From positions 1 through 21,763 of the forward strand of contig CAKRNW010000027.1 in the NCBI GenBank assembly GCA_934371505.1: 21,763 nt of DNA, read 5' to 3'. Below are positions 6,735 to 13,545 of this stretch, one piece after another (position 1 is the first letter of the stretch; each line of letters starts with the position of its first letter). The DNA is from an uncultured Lachnospiraceae bacterium (GTDB taxonomy: Bacteria; Bacillota; Clostridia; Lachnospirales; Lachnospiraceae). A model generated the notes under the pieces. That model worked only from the letters and a program-made list of their open reading frames with translations, was not told the DNA's origin and ran no database searches. A program made the translations under genes and the position numbers.

Positions 6735-7271
6735 TTAAACTAACTCCAGAACAACTTCCATTGCGGCATCACCTTTACGCTGACCGATCTTGATGATTCT
6801 GGTGTAACCACCATTACGGCTGGTGTATTTGGGAGCGATCTCGTCGAATAATTTAGCAACCAGATCAACTTCCTTGGTGTTTCTCTTCTTACCTGCATTC
6901 GTAGTAGGAACCTCAGTTACAGGATACAGAACTGCAAGCATTTTTCTTCTGGCATGCATTCTGGAAGGAAGATCCTTCTTAATCTCCTTGTCAACCTCGT
7001 CGAATACAGTAACTTTCTTACCATCTACGACTTCTTTTACTCTCTTACCGTCTTTGTCTTTGCGGGCAACTTTGGTCTTTACAGTAACAGTCTCGAAGTT
7101 ATCCTTCTCTTTTACTGCCATTGCGATGAGACCTTCTACCATTTTCTGCACTTCTTTTGCTCTAGCTTCGGTAGTAATAATTCTTCCGTTGTTGACCAGA
7201 GCGGTAACCTGGTTTCTTAACAGGGCCTTTCTCTGACTGGATGTTTTACCTAATTTTCTGTACTTTGCCAT
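6735..7271 (-). CDS. rplQ: 50S ribosomal protein L17, enlarged form
   Basis: L17 (bL17) lies near the exit of the nascent-peptide tunnel. Core features are present: YRKLGKTSSQRKALLRNQ at the N-terminus, TTEARAKEVQ, and the C-terminal SRNGGYTRIIKIGQRKGDAA. At 178 residues it is about 50-60 longer than the common form. The extra sequence is a Lys/Glu/Asp-rich block at about 58-101 and a shorter one near 118-134; both disrupt neither the frame nor the conserved parts. AAAGGAG lies 9 nt before the ATG. A 170-nt gap with a partial duplication separates it from rpoA; a hairpin ends the operon after it. Confidence 0.97.
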   Translation of the reverse strand: MAKYRKLGKTSSQRKALLRNQVTALVNNGRIITTEARAKEVQKMVEGLIAMAVKEKDNFETVTVKTKVARKDKDGKRVKEVVDGKKVTVFDEVDKEIKKDLPSRMHARRKMLAVLYPVTEVPTTNAGKKRNTKEVDLVAKLFDEIAPKYTSRNGGYTRIIKIGQRKGDAAMEVVLELV

Positions 7272-7297
7272 TTTGTTTGGCTCCTTTCATTCATGAT

Positions 7298-7313
7298 GAC
7301 AGAATTCTCTGTC
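7298..7313 (-). other. Hairpin just upstream of the rplQ ribosome-binding site
   Basis: A 6-bp perfect stem GACAGA / TCTGTC with a 4-nt loop, ending 14 nt before the AAAGGAG of rplQ. Position allows a role in translation of L17 or RNA processing, but nothing shows it. Confidence 0.35.
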
Positions 7314-7337
7314 CTTTGGGATATGCCATCCGGCCAC

Positions 7338-7450
7338 GCTCTTTGGTCTTACTTACCAGATGGTTTGCTGCTTATTCCTCATGAATCAACCAATCTGTGC
7401 TCTTTGGTCTTATCAGATCAGCAAATCCTATAGACAACAGCTTATTCCTC
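7338..7450. repeat. Imperfect duplication at the rpoA 3' end
   Basis: Two blocks recur in the same order: GCTCTTTGGTCTTA at 7338-7351 and 7399-7412, and GCTTATTCCTC at 7370-7380 and 7440-7450. The second GCTTATTCCTC contains the rpoA stop codon and last Glu codons, so the spacer holds a decayed copy of the rpoA end. The middle parts of the two copies differ. Confidence 0.7.
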
Positions 7451-8401
7451 GGAAGGATTCAGCTGCAGACCTAACTCTTTTAATTTTGCCAGCACTTCTT
7501 CTAAAGACTTGCGACCAAGGTTACGAACCTTCATCATATCCTCAGGAGTTTTGTTGGTCAACTCTTCCACGGTGTTGATACCGGCTCTCTTTAAGCAATT
7601 GTAAGAACGAACAGATAACTCCAGTTCGTCAATGCTCATCTCGAGAACTTTTTCCTTCTCATCCTCGATAGGCTCAGACATTACTTCTGCATTCTTTGCA
7701 TTCTCGGATAAGTCGATGAAGAGACTTAAGTGCTCGCTAAGTACCTTTGCAGCCAGGCTAACGGCTTCATCAGGCACCAAAGTACCATTGGTATATACAT
7801 CTAAGGTAAGTTTGTCGAAATCCGTAATCTGACCGACACGGGTATTCTCAACCGTTACATTTACACGCTCTACCGGTGTATAGATAGAATCCACGGCGAT
7901 GACGCCAATGGGTAAATCTTCATGCTTATTTCTGTCAGCACTTACATATCCTCTGCCTCTGGTAATGGTCAGCTCCATGTAGAGCTTGGCATCGCTGCCG
8001 CCATTCAGTGTGGCAATGATCTGATTCGGATTCAGGATCTCGATATCCTGATCCACCTGAATATCAGAAGCACGAACAACGCCCTCTCCTTCATACTCAA
8101 TGTAGGCGATTTTAGGCTCATTGGATTCGCTGTTGTTTCTGATAGCAAGGCTCTTAATGTTCATGATAATTTCCGTTACATCCTCTTTGACACCGGGGAT
8201 AGAACTGAACTCATGAAGCACGCCCTCGATCTTTACCTGGCTTACTGCTGCGCCGGGCAGGGAAGAAAGCATGATCCGTCTCAGGGAGTTACCGAGTGTA
8301 ATACCATAGCCTCTCTCTAAGGGCTCGACTACGAATTTACCGTACTTTTTGTCTTCAGAGATTTCTGCAACCTCAATATTCGGTCTTTCAAAATCAAACA
8401 C
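7442..8401 (-). CDS. rpoA: DNA-directed RNA polymerase subunit alpha
   Basis: Alpha dimerises to start polymerase assembly and contacts activators and UP elements through its C-terminal domain. The 319-residue chain has the dimerisation-domain hallmark GNSLRRIMLSSLPGAA (37-52), a linker near 235-250, and a C-terminal helix-hairpin-helix domain with NCLKRAGINTVEEL and VRNLGRKSLEEV. The start is GTG 8401 with GGAGGG 8 nt upstream. It sits between rpsD and rplQ, as in most bacteria. No abnormality is seen. Confidence 0.98.
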   Translation of the reverse strand: MFDFERPNIEVAEISEDKKYGKFVVEPLERGYGITLGNSLRRIMLSSLPGAAVSQVKIEGVLHEFSSIPGVKEDVTEIIMNIKSLAIRNNSESNEPKIAYIEYEGEGVVRASDIQVDQDIEILNPNQIIATLNGGSDAKLYMELTITRGRGYVSADRNKHEDLPIGVIAVDSIYTPVERVNVTVENTRVGQITDFDKLTLDVYTNGTLVPDEAVSLAAKVLSEHLSLFIDLSENAKNAEVMSEPIEDEKEKVLEMSIDELELSVRSYNCLKRAGINTVEELTNKTPEDMMKVRNLGRKSLEEVLAKLKELGLQLNPSEE

Positions 8402-8441
8402 TGTAAATACCCTCCTTTACGATCAAGTCTTGCGATGATAA

Positions 8442-8464
8442 GCAGGCACGCTAAGCGCACCTGC
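8442..8464 (-). other. Hairpin in the rpsD-rpoA gap
   Basis: A 10-bp stem (two G-U pairs) GCAGGTGCGC / GCGTGCCTGC with a TTA loop, 12 nt after rpsD. No U tract follows, so it is not a standard terminator; it may stabilise or process the message. Confidence 0.5.
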
Positions 8465-8476
8465 CCTGAAATCTTA

Positions 8477-9070
8477 TTATTTAGAATATAACTCGACGAT
8501 CAGCATCTCATCAACAGGAACATCAATCATCTCTCTGGTAGGCAGAGATTTTACAGTACCCTTTAATGCCTCCTGATCTACATCGATCCATTCGGGAGTC
8601 AGTCTTCCACCGGTTACTTCCAGAATATCCTTATATCTCTGTAAGGATTTGGACTTCTCACGAACCTCGATTACATCACCAGCTTTTACCTGGTAAGAAG
8701 GAATGTTTACAGCCTTGCCATTTACTAAGAAATGCTTGTGGTCAACAACCTGTCTGGCTTCGCGACGGGTTCTTGCAAATCCCATACGGAATACAACGCT
8801 GTCCAGTCTGCTCTCCAGAAGAACCATCAGGTTCTCACCGGTCTGACCTTTCATACGGTCAGCCTTCTTGTAGTAGTTACGGAAAGGTTTCTCTAATACA
8901 CCGTAGATGAATTTTGCTTTCTGTTTCTCTTTTAACTGGGAAGCATACTCACTCTGTTTCTTTCCGGCTCTTGCCAGAGTCCGGTTAGACTTCTTGTCAT
9001 ATCCTAAGTAGCTGGGCTCCAGGCCAAGGGAACGACATCTCTTTAATACGGGAACTTTGTTTACTGCCAT
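8477..9070 (-). CDS. rpsD: 30S ribosomal protein S4
   Basis: S4 (uS4) nucleates 16S rRNA 5'-domain folding and in many bacteria also represses its own synthesis. The frame is open to 9124, but the real start is ATG 9070, with AGAAAGGA upstream and a family-like MAVNKVPVLKRCRSLGL. This gives 197 residues. The S4 RNA-binding domain spans about 88-150 (SRLDSVVFRMGFARTRREARQ, then HFLVNGKAV). Only one cysteine is present in the N-terminal part, so it is the zinc-free form. Unlike in Bacillus subtilis, where rpsD stands alone, here it is inside the alpha operon between rpsK and rpoA. Confidence 0.97.
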   Translation of the reverse strand: MAVNKVPVLKRCRSLGLEPSYLGYDKKSNRTLARAGKKQSEYASQLKEKQKAKFIYGVLEKPFRNYYKKADRMKGQTGENLMVLLESRLDSVVFRMGFARTRREARQVVDHKHFLVNGKAVNIPSYQVKAGDVIEVREKSKSLQRYKDILEVTGGRLTPEWIDVDQEALKGTVKSLPTREMIDVPVDEMLIVELYSK

Positions 9071-9101
9071 TGTTTTGTTTTCCTTTCTGTTATTGTTTAC
9101 A

Positions 9102-9114
9102 GTGCCTAAGGCAC
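9102..9114 (-). other. Small hairpin upstream of rpsD
   Basis: GTGCC, loop TTA, GGCAC, lying 31 nt before the rpsD ATG. It has the same TTA loop as the hairpin after rpsD (8442-8464) but is not followed by a U tract. Confidence 0.3.
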
Positions 9115-9135
9115 CTTCATCCAACGATTATAAGA

Positions 9136-9531
9136 CTATACACGACGACGCTTGGGAGGACGGCAACCATTGTGAGGCACGGGTGTTACATCACGGATAC
9201 TGGTTACTTCAATTCCGCATGCTGCTAATGCACGGATTGCTGCCTCACGACCTGAACCAGGTCCTTTGACCATAACGTCAACAGTCTTTAAACCATGAGG
9301 GATAGCTGCTTTTGCTGCTGTCTCAGCTGCCATCTGTGCTGCATATGGAGTAGATTTTCTTGAACCTCTAAATCCCAGACCGCCTGCACTTGCCCAGCTC
9401 AATGCATTACCTTCGTTATCGGTTAAGGTAACGATTGTATTGTTAAAGGAAGACTGGATATGTGCCTGTCCGTGTTCAACGTTTTTCTTTACACGCTTTT
9501 TTGTTACTTTCTTTGCTGCAACTTTAGCCAT
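9136..9531 (-). CDS. rpsK: 30S ribosomal protein S11
   Basis: S11 (uS11) lies on the platform of the 30S subunit near the E site. It has 131 residues, with the conserved HIQSSFNNTIVTLTD segment, GFRGSRKSTPYAAQ, KGPGSGREAAIRAL and the basic end NGCRPPKRRRV. The ribosome-binding site is weak (only AGG within the preceding 15 nt), so translation may depend on ribosomes finishing rpsM 35 nt upstream. It stands between rpsM and rpsD. Confidence 0.98.
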   Translation of the reverse strand: MAKVAAKKVTKKRVKKNVEHGQAHIQSSFNNTIVTLTDNEGNALSWASAGGLGFRGSRKSTPYAAQMAAETAAKAAIPHGLKTVDVMVKGPGSGREAAIRALAACGIEVTSIRDVTPVPHNGCRPPKRRRV

Positions 9532-9566
9532 TTTAAACTAACCTACTTTCTCATTAATATGCACGA

Positions 9567-9935
9567 TTATTTCTTCTTGTTTGCTACGGTACGCTTCGGT
9601 CCCTTGCGGGTTCTTGCGTTAGTCTTGGTCTTCTGTCCACGAACAGGCAGACCCTTTCTGTGGCGGATACCGCGGTAGCAGCCGATCTCCTGAAGAGTTT
9701 TGATGTTCATAGCAACTTCTCTTCTCAGATCACCTTCTACAACGAAGTCCTTGTCGATTACTTCACTGATTCTCTTAACCTCATCATCGGTTAACTCTCT
9801 GCAGCGGGTATCAGGATTAACCTGTGCTGCTGCAAGGATCTTGTCTGCGCTTGTTCTACCAATTCCGTAGATATAGGTCAGACCGATCTCTACTCTTTTC
9901 TCTCTGGGTAAGTCTACACCTGCGATACGAGCCAT
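9567..9935 (-). CDS. rpsM: 30S ribosomal protein S13
   Basis: S13 (uS13) forms part of the bridge between subunits in the 30S head and touches P-site tRNA. The start is ATG 9935 with CGGAGGA 8 nt upstream, giving MARIAGVDLPREKRVEIGL and 122 residues. The frame continues upstream to 10037, but that part has no conserved sequence. Typical blocks are LTYIYGIGRTSADKIL, RGIRHRKGLPVRGQ and the lysine-rich tail. It is preceded by an unusually long gap (286 nt) for this operon. Confidence 0.97.
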   Translation of the reverse strand: MARIAGVDLPREKRVEIGLTYIYGIGRTSADKILAAAQVNPDTRCRELTDDEVKRISEVIDKDFVVEGDLRREVAMNIKTLQEIGCYRGIRHRKGLPVRGQKTKTNARTRKGPKRTVANKKK

Positions 9936-10221
9936 TTTTAATTCCTCCGTTTTTTGTGCTGTACTCTGCACTTTGTTTTGTGTGCGGTCTTGTTGCACAC
10001 ATGTTACTAATTGAATTGGACGGGAAATGAAATCCATTTCCTCTCGTCAGCCATCCGGCCTTTCCGCTGCATACGGTATCAAATAGTAATCACCTCATGG
10101 CTCTCCAGGCATTTTATCTTGTGTCGGCCCCGTACAGTATCTGTCTGGGACCGTACGCATATATAAACACATTACTGTGATTCAGCCGCTTTATAAAATG
10201 ACAGGATGCCAGGCAAGGTAA
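9936..10221 (-). promoter_or_regulatory. Structured leader upstream of rpsM
   Basis: This is the longest gap inside the S10-spc-alpha block. On the minus strand it can form GGAAATG/CATTTCC (10023-10041), TGTGTGC/GCACACA (9979-10001) and CGGTCCC/GGGGCCG (about 10127-10154). No protein-coding frame of note, no U-tract terminator and no clear promoter is seen. In gamma-proteobacteria S4 binds a leader before rpsM; a similar autogenous control here is only inferred from position. Confidence 0.4.
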
Positions 10222-10335
10222 TTAACCCTGAACCTGTTTGTGCTTCGGATTCTCGCAGATGATGCGGATCTTGCCTTTTCTCTTAATAACTTTGCATTTT
10301 TCGCAAATCGGTTTTACTGAAGATCTAACTTTCAT
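10222..10335 (-). CDS. rpmJ: 50S ribosomal protein L36
   Basis: L36 (bL36) is the smallest large-subunit protein. The 37-residue product is full length: MKVRSSVKPICEKCKVIKRK, then ICENPKHKQVQG. Zinc ligands are C11, C14, C27 and H32, so it is the zinc-binding form. A strong AGGAGGG stands before ATG 10335. Order infA-rpmJ-rpsM is standard. The gene has its own promoter 38 nt upstream of its start and so heads a second transcription unit. Confidence 0.97.
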   Translation of the reverse strand: MKVRSSVKPICEKCKVIKRKGKIRIICENPKHKQVQG

Positions 10336-10372
10336 GATAAAACCCTCCTTTCTTCAAAAAAGACCGTTTTAC

Positions 10373-10401
10373 ATTATAGCATAGGGTTCTATGCTTTGCA
10401 A
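10373..10401 (-). promoter_or_regulatory. Promoter of the rpmJ-rpsM-rpsK-rpsD-rpoA-rplQ unit, with a dyad spacer
   Basis: Minus strand: TTGCAA (10396-10401), 17-nt spacer, TATAAT (10373-10378). The spacer is nearly all one perfect inverted repeat GCATAG-N4-CTATGC (10379-10394). A transcription start near 10366 would leave a leader of about 31 nt. The dyad is followed by TATAATGTAAAACGG, not a U tract, which argues against a terminator. Confidence 0.75.
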
Positions 10402-10406
10402 GCTTT

Positions 10407-10625
10407 TTATTTATCTCTCCAAATAATTCTGCCTTTGGACAGATCATAGGGAGAAAGCTCCAGTGTTACTTTGTCTCCCGGAAGGATACGAATGAAATTC
10501 TGTCTGAGTTTTCCACTGATATGTGCAAGTACCACATGACCATTCTCCAGTTCTACCTGGAACATGGTGTTGGGAAGTTTCTCAATCACGGTTCCTTCGA
10601 TTTCAATTACGTCTGCTTTTGACAT
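10407..10625 (-). CDS. infA: Translation initiation factor IF-1
   Basis: IF-1 occupies the 30S A site during initiation. Starting at ATG 10625 it has 72 residues, the standard length, and is an S1/OB-fold: MSKADVIEIEG, LPNTMFQVELENGH, SGKLRQNFIRILPGDKV and ending RIIWRDK. GGAGGA lies 6 nt before this ATG; the upstream in-frame ATG is too close to that site to be used. It follows map by 55 nt; the KOW-domain gene that some Clostridia carry between map and infA is absent. Confidence 0.98.
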   Translation of the reverse strand: MSKADVIEIEGTVIEKLPNTMFQVELENGHVVLAHISGKLRQNFIRILPGDKVTLELSPYDLSKGRIIWRDK

Positions 10626-10680
10626 CTGCATTCCTCCTGCATAAGTTTAAATATTGTTTCTATATATAATGAAAGAGTTG

Positions 10681-11433
10681 TTAGTAAAGAGTCAGAATTT
10701 CCGGTTCCCCTTCGGTAATAAGGATTGTGTTCTCATAGTGGGCAGACGGAAGTCCGTCTTTGGTCACTACCGTCCAGCCATCTGAAAGGAATTCTACCTG
10801 CCAGGTTCCCATATTAATCATGGGCTCCACTGCCAGGGTCATGCCCGGTGCCAGTTTGATCCCCCGTTTCTTCTGGGCGAAATTGGGAATCTGGGGATCC
10901 TCATGAAGGTGGGTTCCGATTCCATGTCCTACCAGATCCCGGACAATTCCGTATCCAAACTGAGATACATACGCATCAATTGCATTGGAAATATCGTAGA
11001 GATAATTTCCTGCCTTCGCATATTTCATCCCTTCAAAAAAGGACTGTCTGGTGACATCCATCAATTTCTGTTTCTCCGGGCTGACTTTGCCCACCGCATG
11101 GGTACGGGCTGCATCAGAATGATATCCTTTATAGATCAGCCCTGCATCCAGACTGACGATATCCCCTTCCTGAAGTACTCTGTATCTGCTGGGAATTCCG
11201 TGTACGACTTCGTCATTGACAGATACACAGATGGATGCCGGATATCCATTATAGTTTTTGAAGTTGGGAATACATCCCCTGTCCCGAATAAGTTTCTCAC
11301 CCAGACGGTTCACATCCAGAGTGGTCATTCCCGGTCTGATAGACTCTTCCAGCGCCTTATGCACTTCTGCCAGGAGTCGGTTGGATTCCCGCATCAGTTC
11401 GATTTCTCTCGGTGACTTGATCGTAACTGCCAT
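10681..11433 (-). CDS. map: Methionine aminopeptidase, type I
   Basis: Removes the initiator methionine from new proteins when the second residue is small. The 250-residue chain shows all five metal ligands: D96 (SLDAG), D107 (HSDAARTH), H170 (GHGIG), E203 (AVEPM) and E234 (HYENT), plus the substrate-side H79 and H177. No N-terminal zinc-finger extension is present. The ATG is 12 nt after the adk stop, with only a weak AGGCGAG before it, so coupling to adk is likely. It belongs to the secY-adk-map-infA set usual in Bacillota. Confidence 0.97.
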   Translation of the reverse strand: MAVTIKSPREIELMRESNRLLAEVHKALEESIRPGMTTLDVNRLGEKLIRDRGCIPNFKNYNGYPASICVSVNDEVVHGIPSRYRVLQEGDIVSLDAGLIYKGYHSDAARTHAVGKVSPEKQKLMDVTRQSFFEGMKYAKAGNYLYDISNAIDAYVSQFGYGIVRDLVGHGIGTHLHEDPQIPNFAQKKRGIKLAPGMTLAVEPMINMGTWQVEFLSDGWTVVTKDGLPSAHYENTILITEGEPEILTLY

Positions 11434-11444
11434 GATGCGCTCGC

Positions 11445-12086
11445 CTAACCCAGAATGTCTACAATCGCTGCAAAGACATCACTCATATCAACGGTGCCAT
11501 CTACAGTCCTTAAAACACCCTGTTTCTCATAGAAGTCGATCAGAGGCTGTGTCTGCTCATGATAAACGCTCAGACGGTTCTGTACGGTTTCCGGCTTGTC
11601 ATCATCACGGATGATCAGGTCACTGCCGCAGGTGTCACAGGTATTCTCCTCCTTCGGTGCATTGTATTTAATATGGTAAGTAGCACCACATCCAACGCAG
11701 GCACGTCTGCCACCCATGCGGTTTACAATATTCTCATCGGGAACATCCACATTGATTGCATAGTCGATTTTGTCACCCAGTTCGCAAAGGGCTTTATCCA
11801 GCACTTCTGCCTGGGGAATGGTACGTGGGAAACCATCCAGTACATAACCGTTTGCGCAATCGGGCTGTGCCACGCGATCCAACAAAATCTTTACGGTCAG
11901 TTCATCGGGAACCAGTTTGCCCTGATCCATGTATTTCTTTGCTTCTTTACCAAGTTCTGTGCCATTTTTGATATTTGCCCTGAAAATATCTCCTGTGGAG
12001 ATATGAGGGATCGCATATTTTTCAGCAATCATTTTGGCCTGTGTTCCTTTTCCTGCGCCGGGTGCGCCCAACATGATAATCTTCAT
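11445..12086 (-). CDS. adk: Adenylate kinase, zinc-lid form
   Basis: Catalyses ATP + AMP = 2 ADP, keeping the adenylate pool balanced. The 213-residue protein has the P-loop GAPGAGKGT (7-15), the AMP site TGDIFR (31-36), GFPRT (85-89), and a lid with four cysteines C130, C133, C150 and C153, so it binds zinc. The ATG follows a strong AGGAGG. A 145-nt gap to secY holds a hairpin with a T tract and a perfect 13-bp palindrome, suggesting that expression of adk onward can be adjusted separately. Confidence 0.98.
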   Translation of the reverse strand: MKIIMLGAPGAGKGTQAKMIAEKYAIPHISTGDIFRANIKNGTELGKEAKKYMDQGKLVPDELTVKILLDRVAQPDCANGYVLDGFPRTIPQAEVLDKALCELGDKIDYAINVDVPDENIVNRMGGRRACVGCGATYHIKYNAPKEENTCDTCGSDLIIRDDDKPETVQNRLSVYHEQTQPLIDFYEKQGVLRTVDGTVDMSDVFAAIVDILG

Positions 12087-12131
12087 ATAAATCCTCCTAT
12101 AATTTATTGTCTCTATGTTTTATATTCTAAC

Positions 12132-12144
12132 GGTCACTGTGACC
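12132..12144. other. Perfect palindrome GGTCAC-T-GTGACC
   Basis: A 13-bp dyad with 6-bp arms in the secY-adk gap, 46 nt from the adk start. It is short but perfect and lies in non-coding DNA, so an operator or small RNA hairpin is possible. No copy was noticed elsewhere. Confidence 0.4.
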
Positions 12145-12178
12145 TTTATGTCCTGTTTTAAAAAATTCCCTATAATCG

Positions 12179-12221
12179 AAAAAAGGCATGCTACAGACAT
12201 GGTGATTCCCATGTCCGCAGC
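12179..12221 (-). terminator. Candidate attenuator or weak terminator after secY
   Basis: A 13-bp stem with two G-U pairs (12190-12202 with 12209-12221, loop of 6) begins 11 nt after the secY stop. A TTTTTT follows after 5 nt on the minus strand. The 5-nt gap weakens it, so partial read-through into adk is likely. Confidence 0.5.
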
Positions 12222-12231
12222 TGCTTTCTTA

Positions 12232-13545
12232 TTAGTCATTCAGGAATCCCTTATAATTGCGAACAAGCATCTGAGATTCGATCTGTTTCATTGTCTCAAG
12301 CAATACGCTTACGATAATGATCAGGCTGGTTCCTCCGAAGGAAACACTGGCACCAAAGATTCCATTGAAGAAGTAAGGCAGGATACCTACAATAGTCAGA
12401 CCCACCGCACCAATAAAGATGATATAGTTCAAGATCTTTGTCAGGTAATCACTGGTAGGTTTTCCAGGACGGATGCCCGGGATGAAACCACCCTGTTTCT
12501 TCATATTCTCAGCTACTTCCAGGGGATTAAAGGTAATGGATGTATAAAAGTAAGCAAAAAAGATTACTAATACAATGTACACCACCAATCCGATGGAATA
12601 TACCGGTTCGCTTGGTTTACACCAGTTGCCGGAATTCAAAAATCTTAAAATCTGAGTCCACACGCCGGTTCCCTGATAGCCCACCAGTGTACTGATGATC
12701 ACGGGAAACTGCATGATAGACTGTGCAAAGATGATCGGAATCACACCTGCGGTGTTGATCTTTAACGGAATATTGGTGGTCTGACCACCTACCATTTTTC
12801 TTCCCTGCACCTTTTTCGCATATTGTACCGGAATCTTGCGGACACCACCATTTAATAAAACAACGAGGGCAACCATTCCTACAATAATAGCTGCGATGAT
12901 TACAACTGCCACTACAGCGGTTGCAATCTTTTTGCCATAAACAAACTGCTGCAACAGGCTGACAATATCCTGCGGCATGCGGGAGATAATGTTAATGGTA
13001 AGTACGATGGAAATACCATTGCCCACTCCCTTGTCAGTGATACGCTCACCAATCCACATCAGAAATGCGCTGCCTGCAGTCAATGCTGCGATAACGGTAA
13101 TCACATTCAGTGCATTGAACTGTTCCAGTAATCCCTGCCGTCCAAATCCGATTGCCATAGCTCCGGATTCAATCAATGCAAGAGCAATAGTGACATATCT
13201 TGTGATGGACGCAATTTTCTTTCTTCCATCTTCTCCATCACGCTGCATCTCCTCAAGTTTCGGAATTGCGATGGTCAGGAGCTGCATAATAATGGAAGAT
13301 GTAATGTAAGGGGTAATGTTTAATGCCAGAATGGACATGTTTAAAAATGATCCACCCGTAAAGGCATCGAAGAAATTAAATGCATCACCGGTTTGCTGGG
13401 CAAACCACCGTGCAAAATAACCACGGTCGACGCCCGGCACCGGAAGCTGTGAGCCGATACGGATCACAACTAACATCATGAATGTAAAGAATACTTTTTT
13501 TCTTATATCTTTGACCTTGAATGCATTTTTCAGTGTTGTAAACAT
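12232..13545 (-). CDS. secY: Protein translocase subunit SecY
   Basis: SecY is the channel through which proteins cross or enter the membrane, working with SecE, SecG and SecA. The 437-residue protein has about ten hydrophobic segments, and cytoplasmic loops with family residues such as QLPVPGVDRG near the N-terminus, ITDKGVGNGISI before the fifth to sixth helices, and GIRPGKPTSDYL in the late loop. The ATG shares a base with the rplO stop (TAATG), and the preceding GAGGTG lies within rplO. There is no sign of a second secY or accessory Sec genes here. Confidence 0.98.
   Translation of the reverse strand: MFTTLKNAFKVKDIRKKVFFTFMMLVVIRIGSQLPVPGVDRGYFARWFAQQTGDAFNFFDAFTGGSFLNMSILALNITPYITSSIIMQLLTIAIPKLEEMQRDGEDGRKKIASITRYVTIALALIESGAMAIGFGRQGLLEQFNALNVITVIAALTAGSAFLMWIGERITDKGVGNGISIVLTINIISRMPQDIVSLLQQFVYGKKIATAVVAVVIIAAIIVGMVALVVLLNGGVRKIPVQYAKKVQGRKMVGGQTTNIPLKINTAGVIPIIFAQSIMQFPVIISTLVGYQGTGVWTQILRFLNSGNWCKPSEPVYSIGLVVYIVLVIFFAYFYTSITFNPLEVAENMKKQGGFIPGIRPGKPTSDYLTKILNYIIFIGAVGLTIVGILPYFFNGIFGASVSFGGTSLIIIVSVLLETMKQIESQMLVRNYKGFLND

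Noticed and set aside
7325..7335. 11-mer GCCATCCGGCC shared with 10050-10060 in the rpsM leader
   Set aside because: Many 11-base matches are expected by chance in 21.8 kb, and flanking sequences do not match.
9071..9124. Longer S4 start at 9124
   Set aside because: Extra residues are unlike S4, while ATG 9070 has AGAAAGGA upstream and the expected MAVNKVPVLKRC.
9936..10037. Longer S13 start at 10037
   Set aside because: No conserved sequence before MARIAGVDLP, and a strong ribosome-binding site stands before ATG 9935.
10147..10216. TTGCCT-15-TATAAA as a promoter for rpsM
   Set aside because: The spacer is short and the -35 is weak and lies at the end of rpmJ; no support beyond the -10-like sequence.
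10632..10680. Possible promoter for infA (TTTACT-16-TATATA on the minus strand)
   Set aside because: Both boxes are poor and the spacer is AT-rich, so the match is little better than chance.
10903..12161. Long plus-strand reading frames over map and adk
   Set aside because: They are antisense shadows of well-conserved genes, without ribosome-binding sites or recognisable products.
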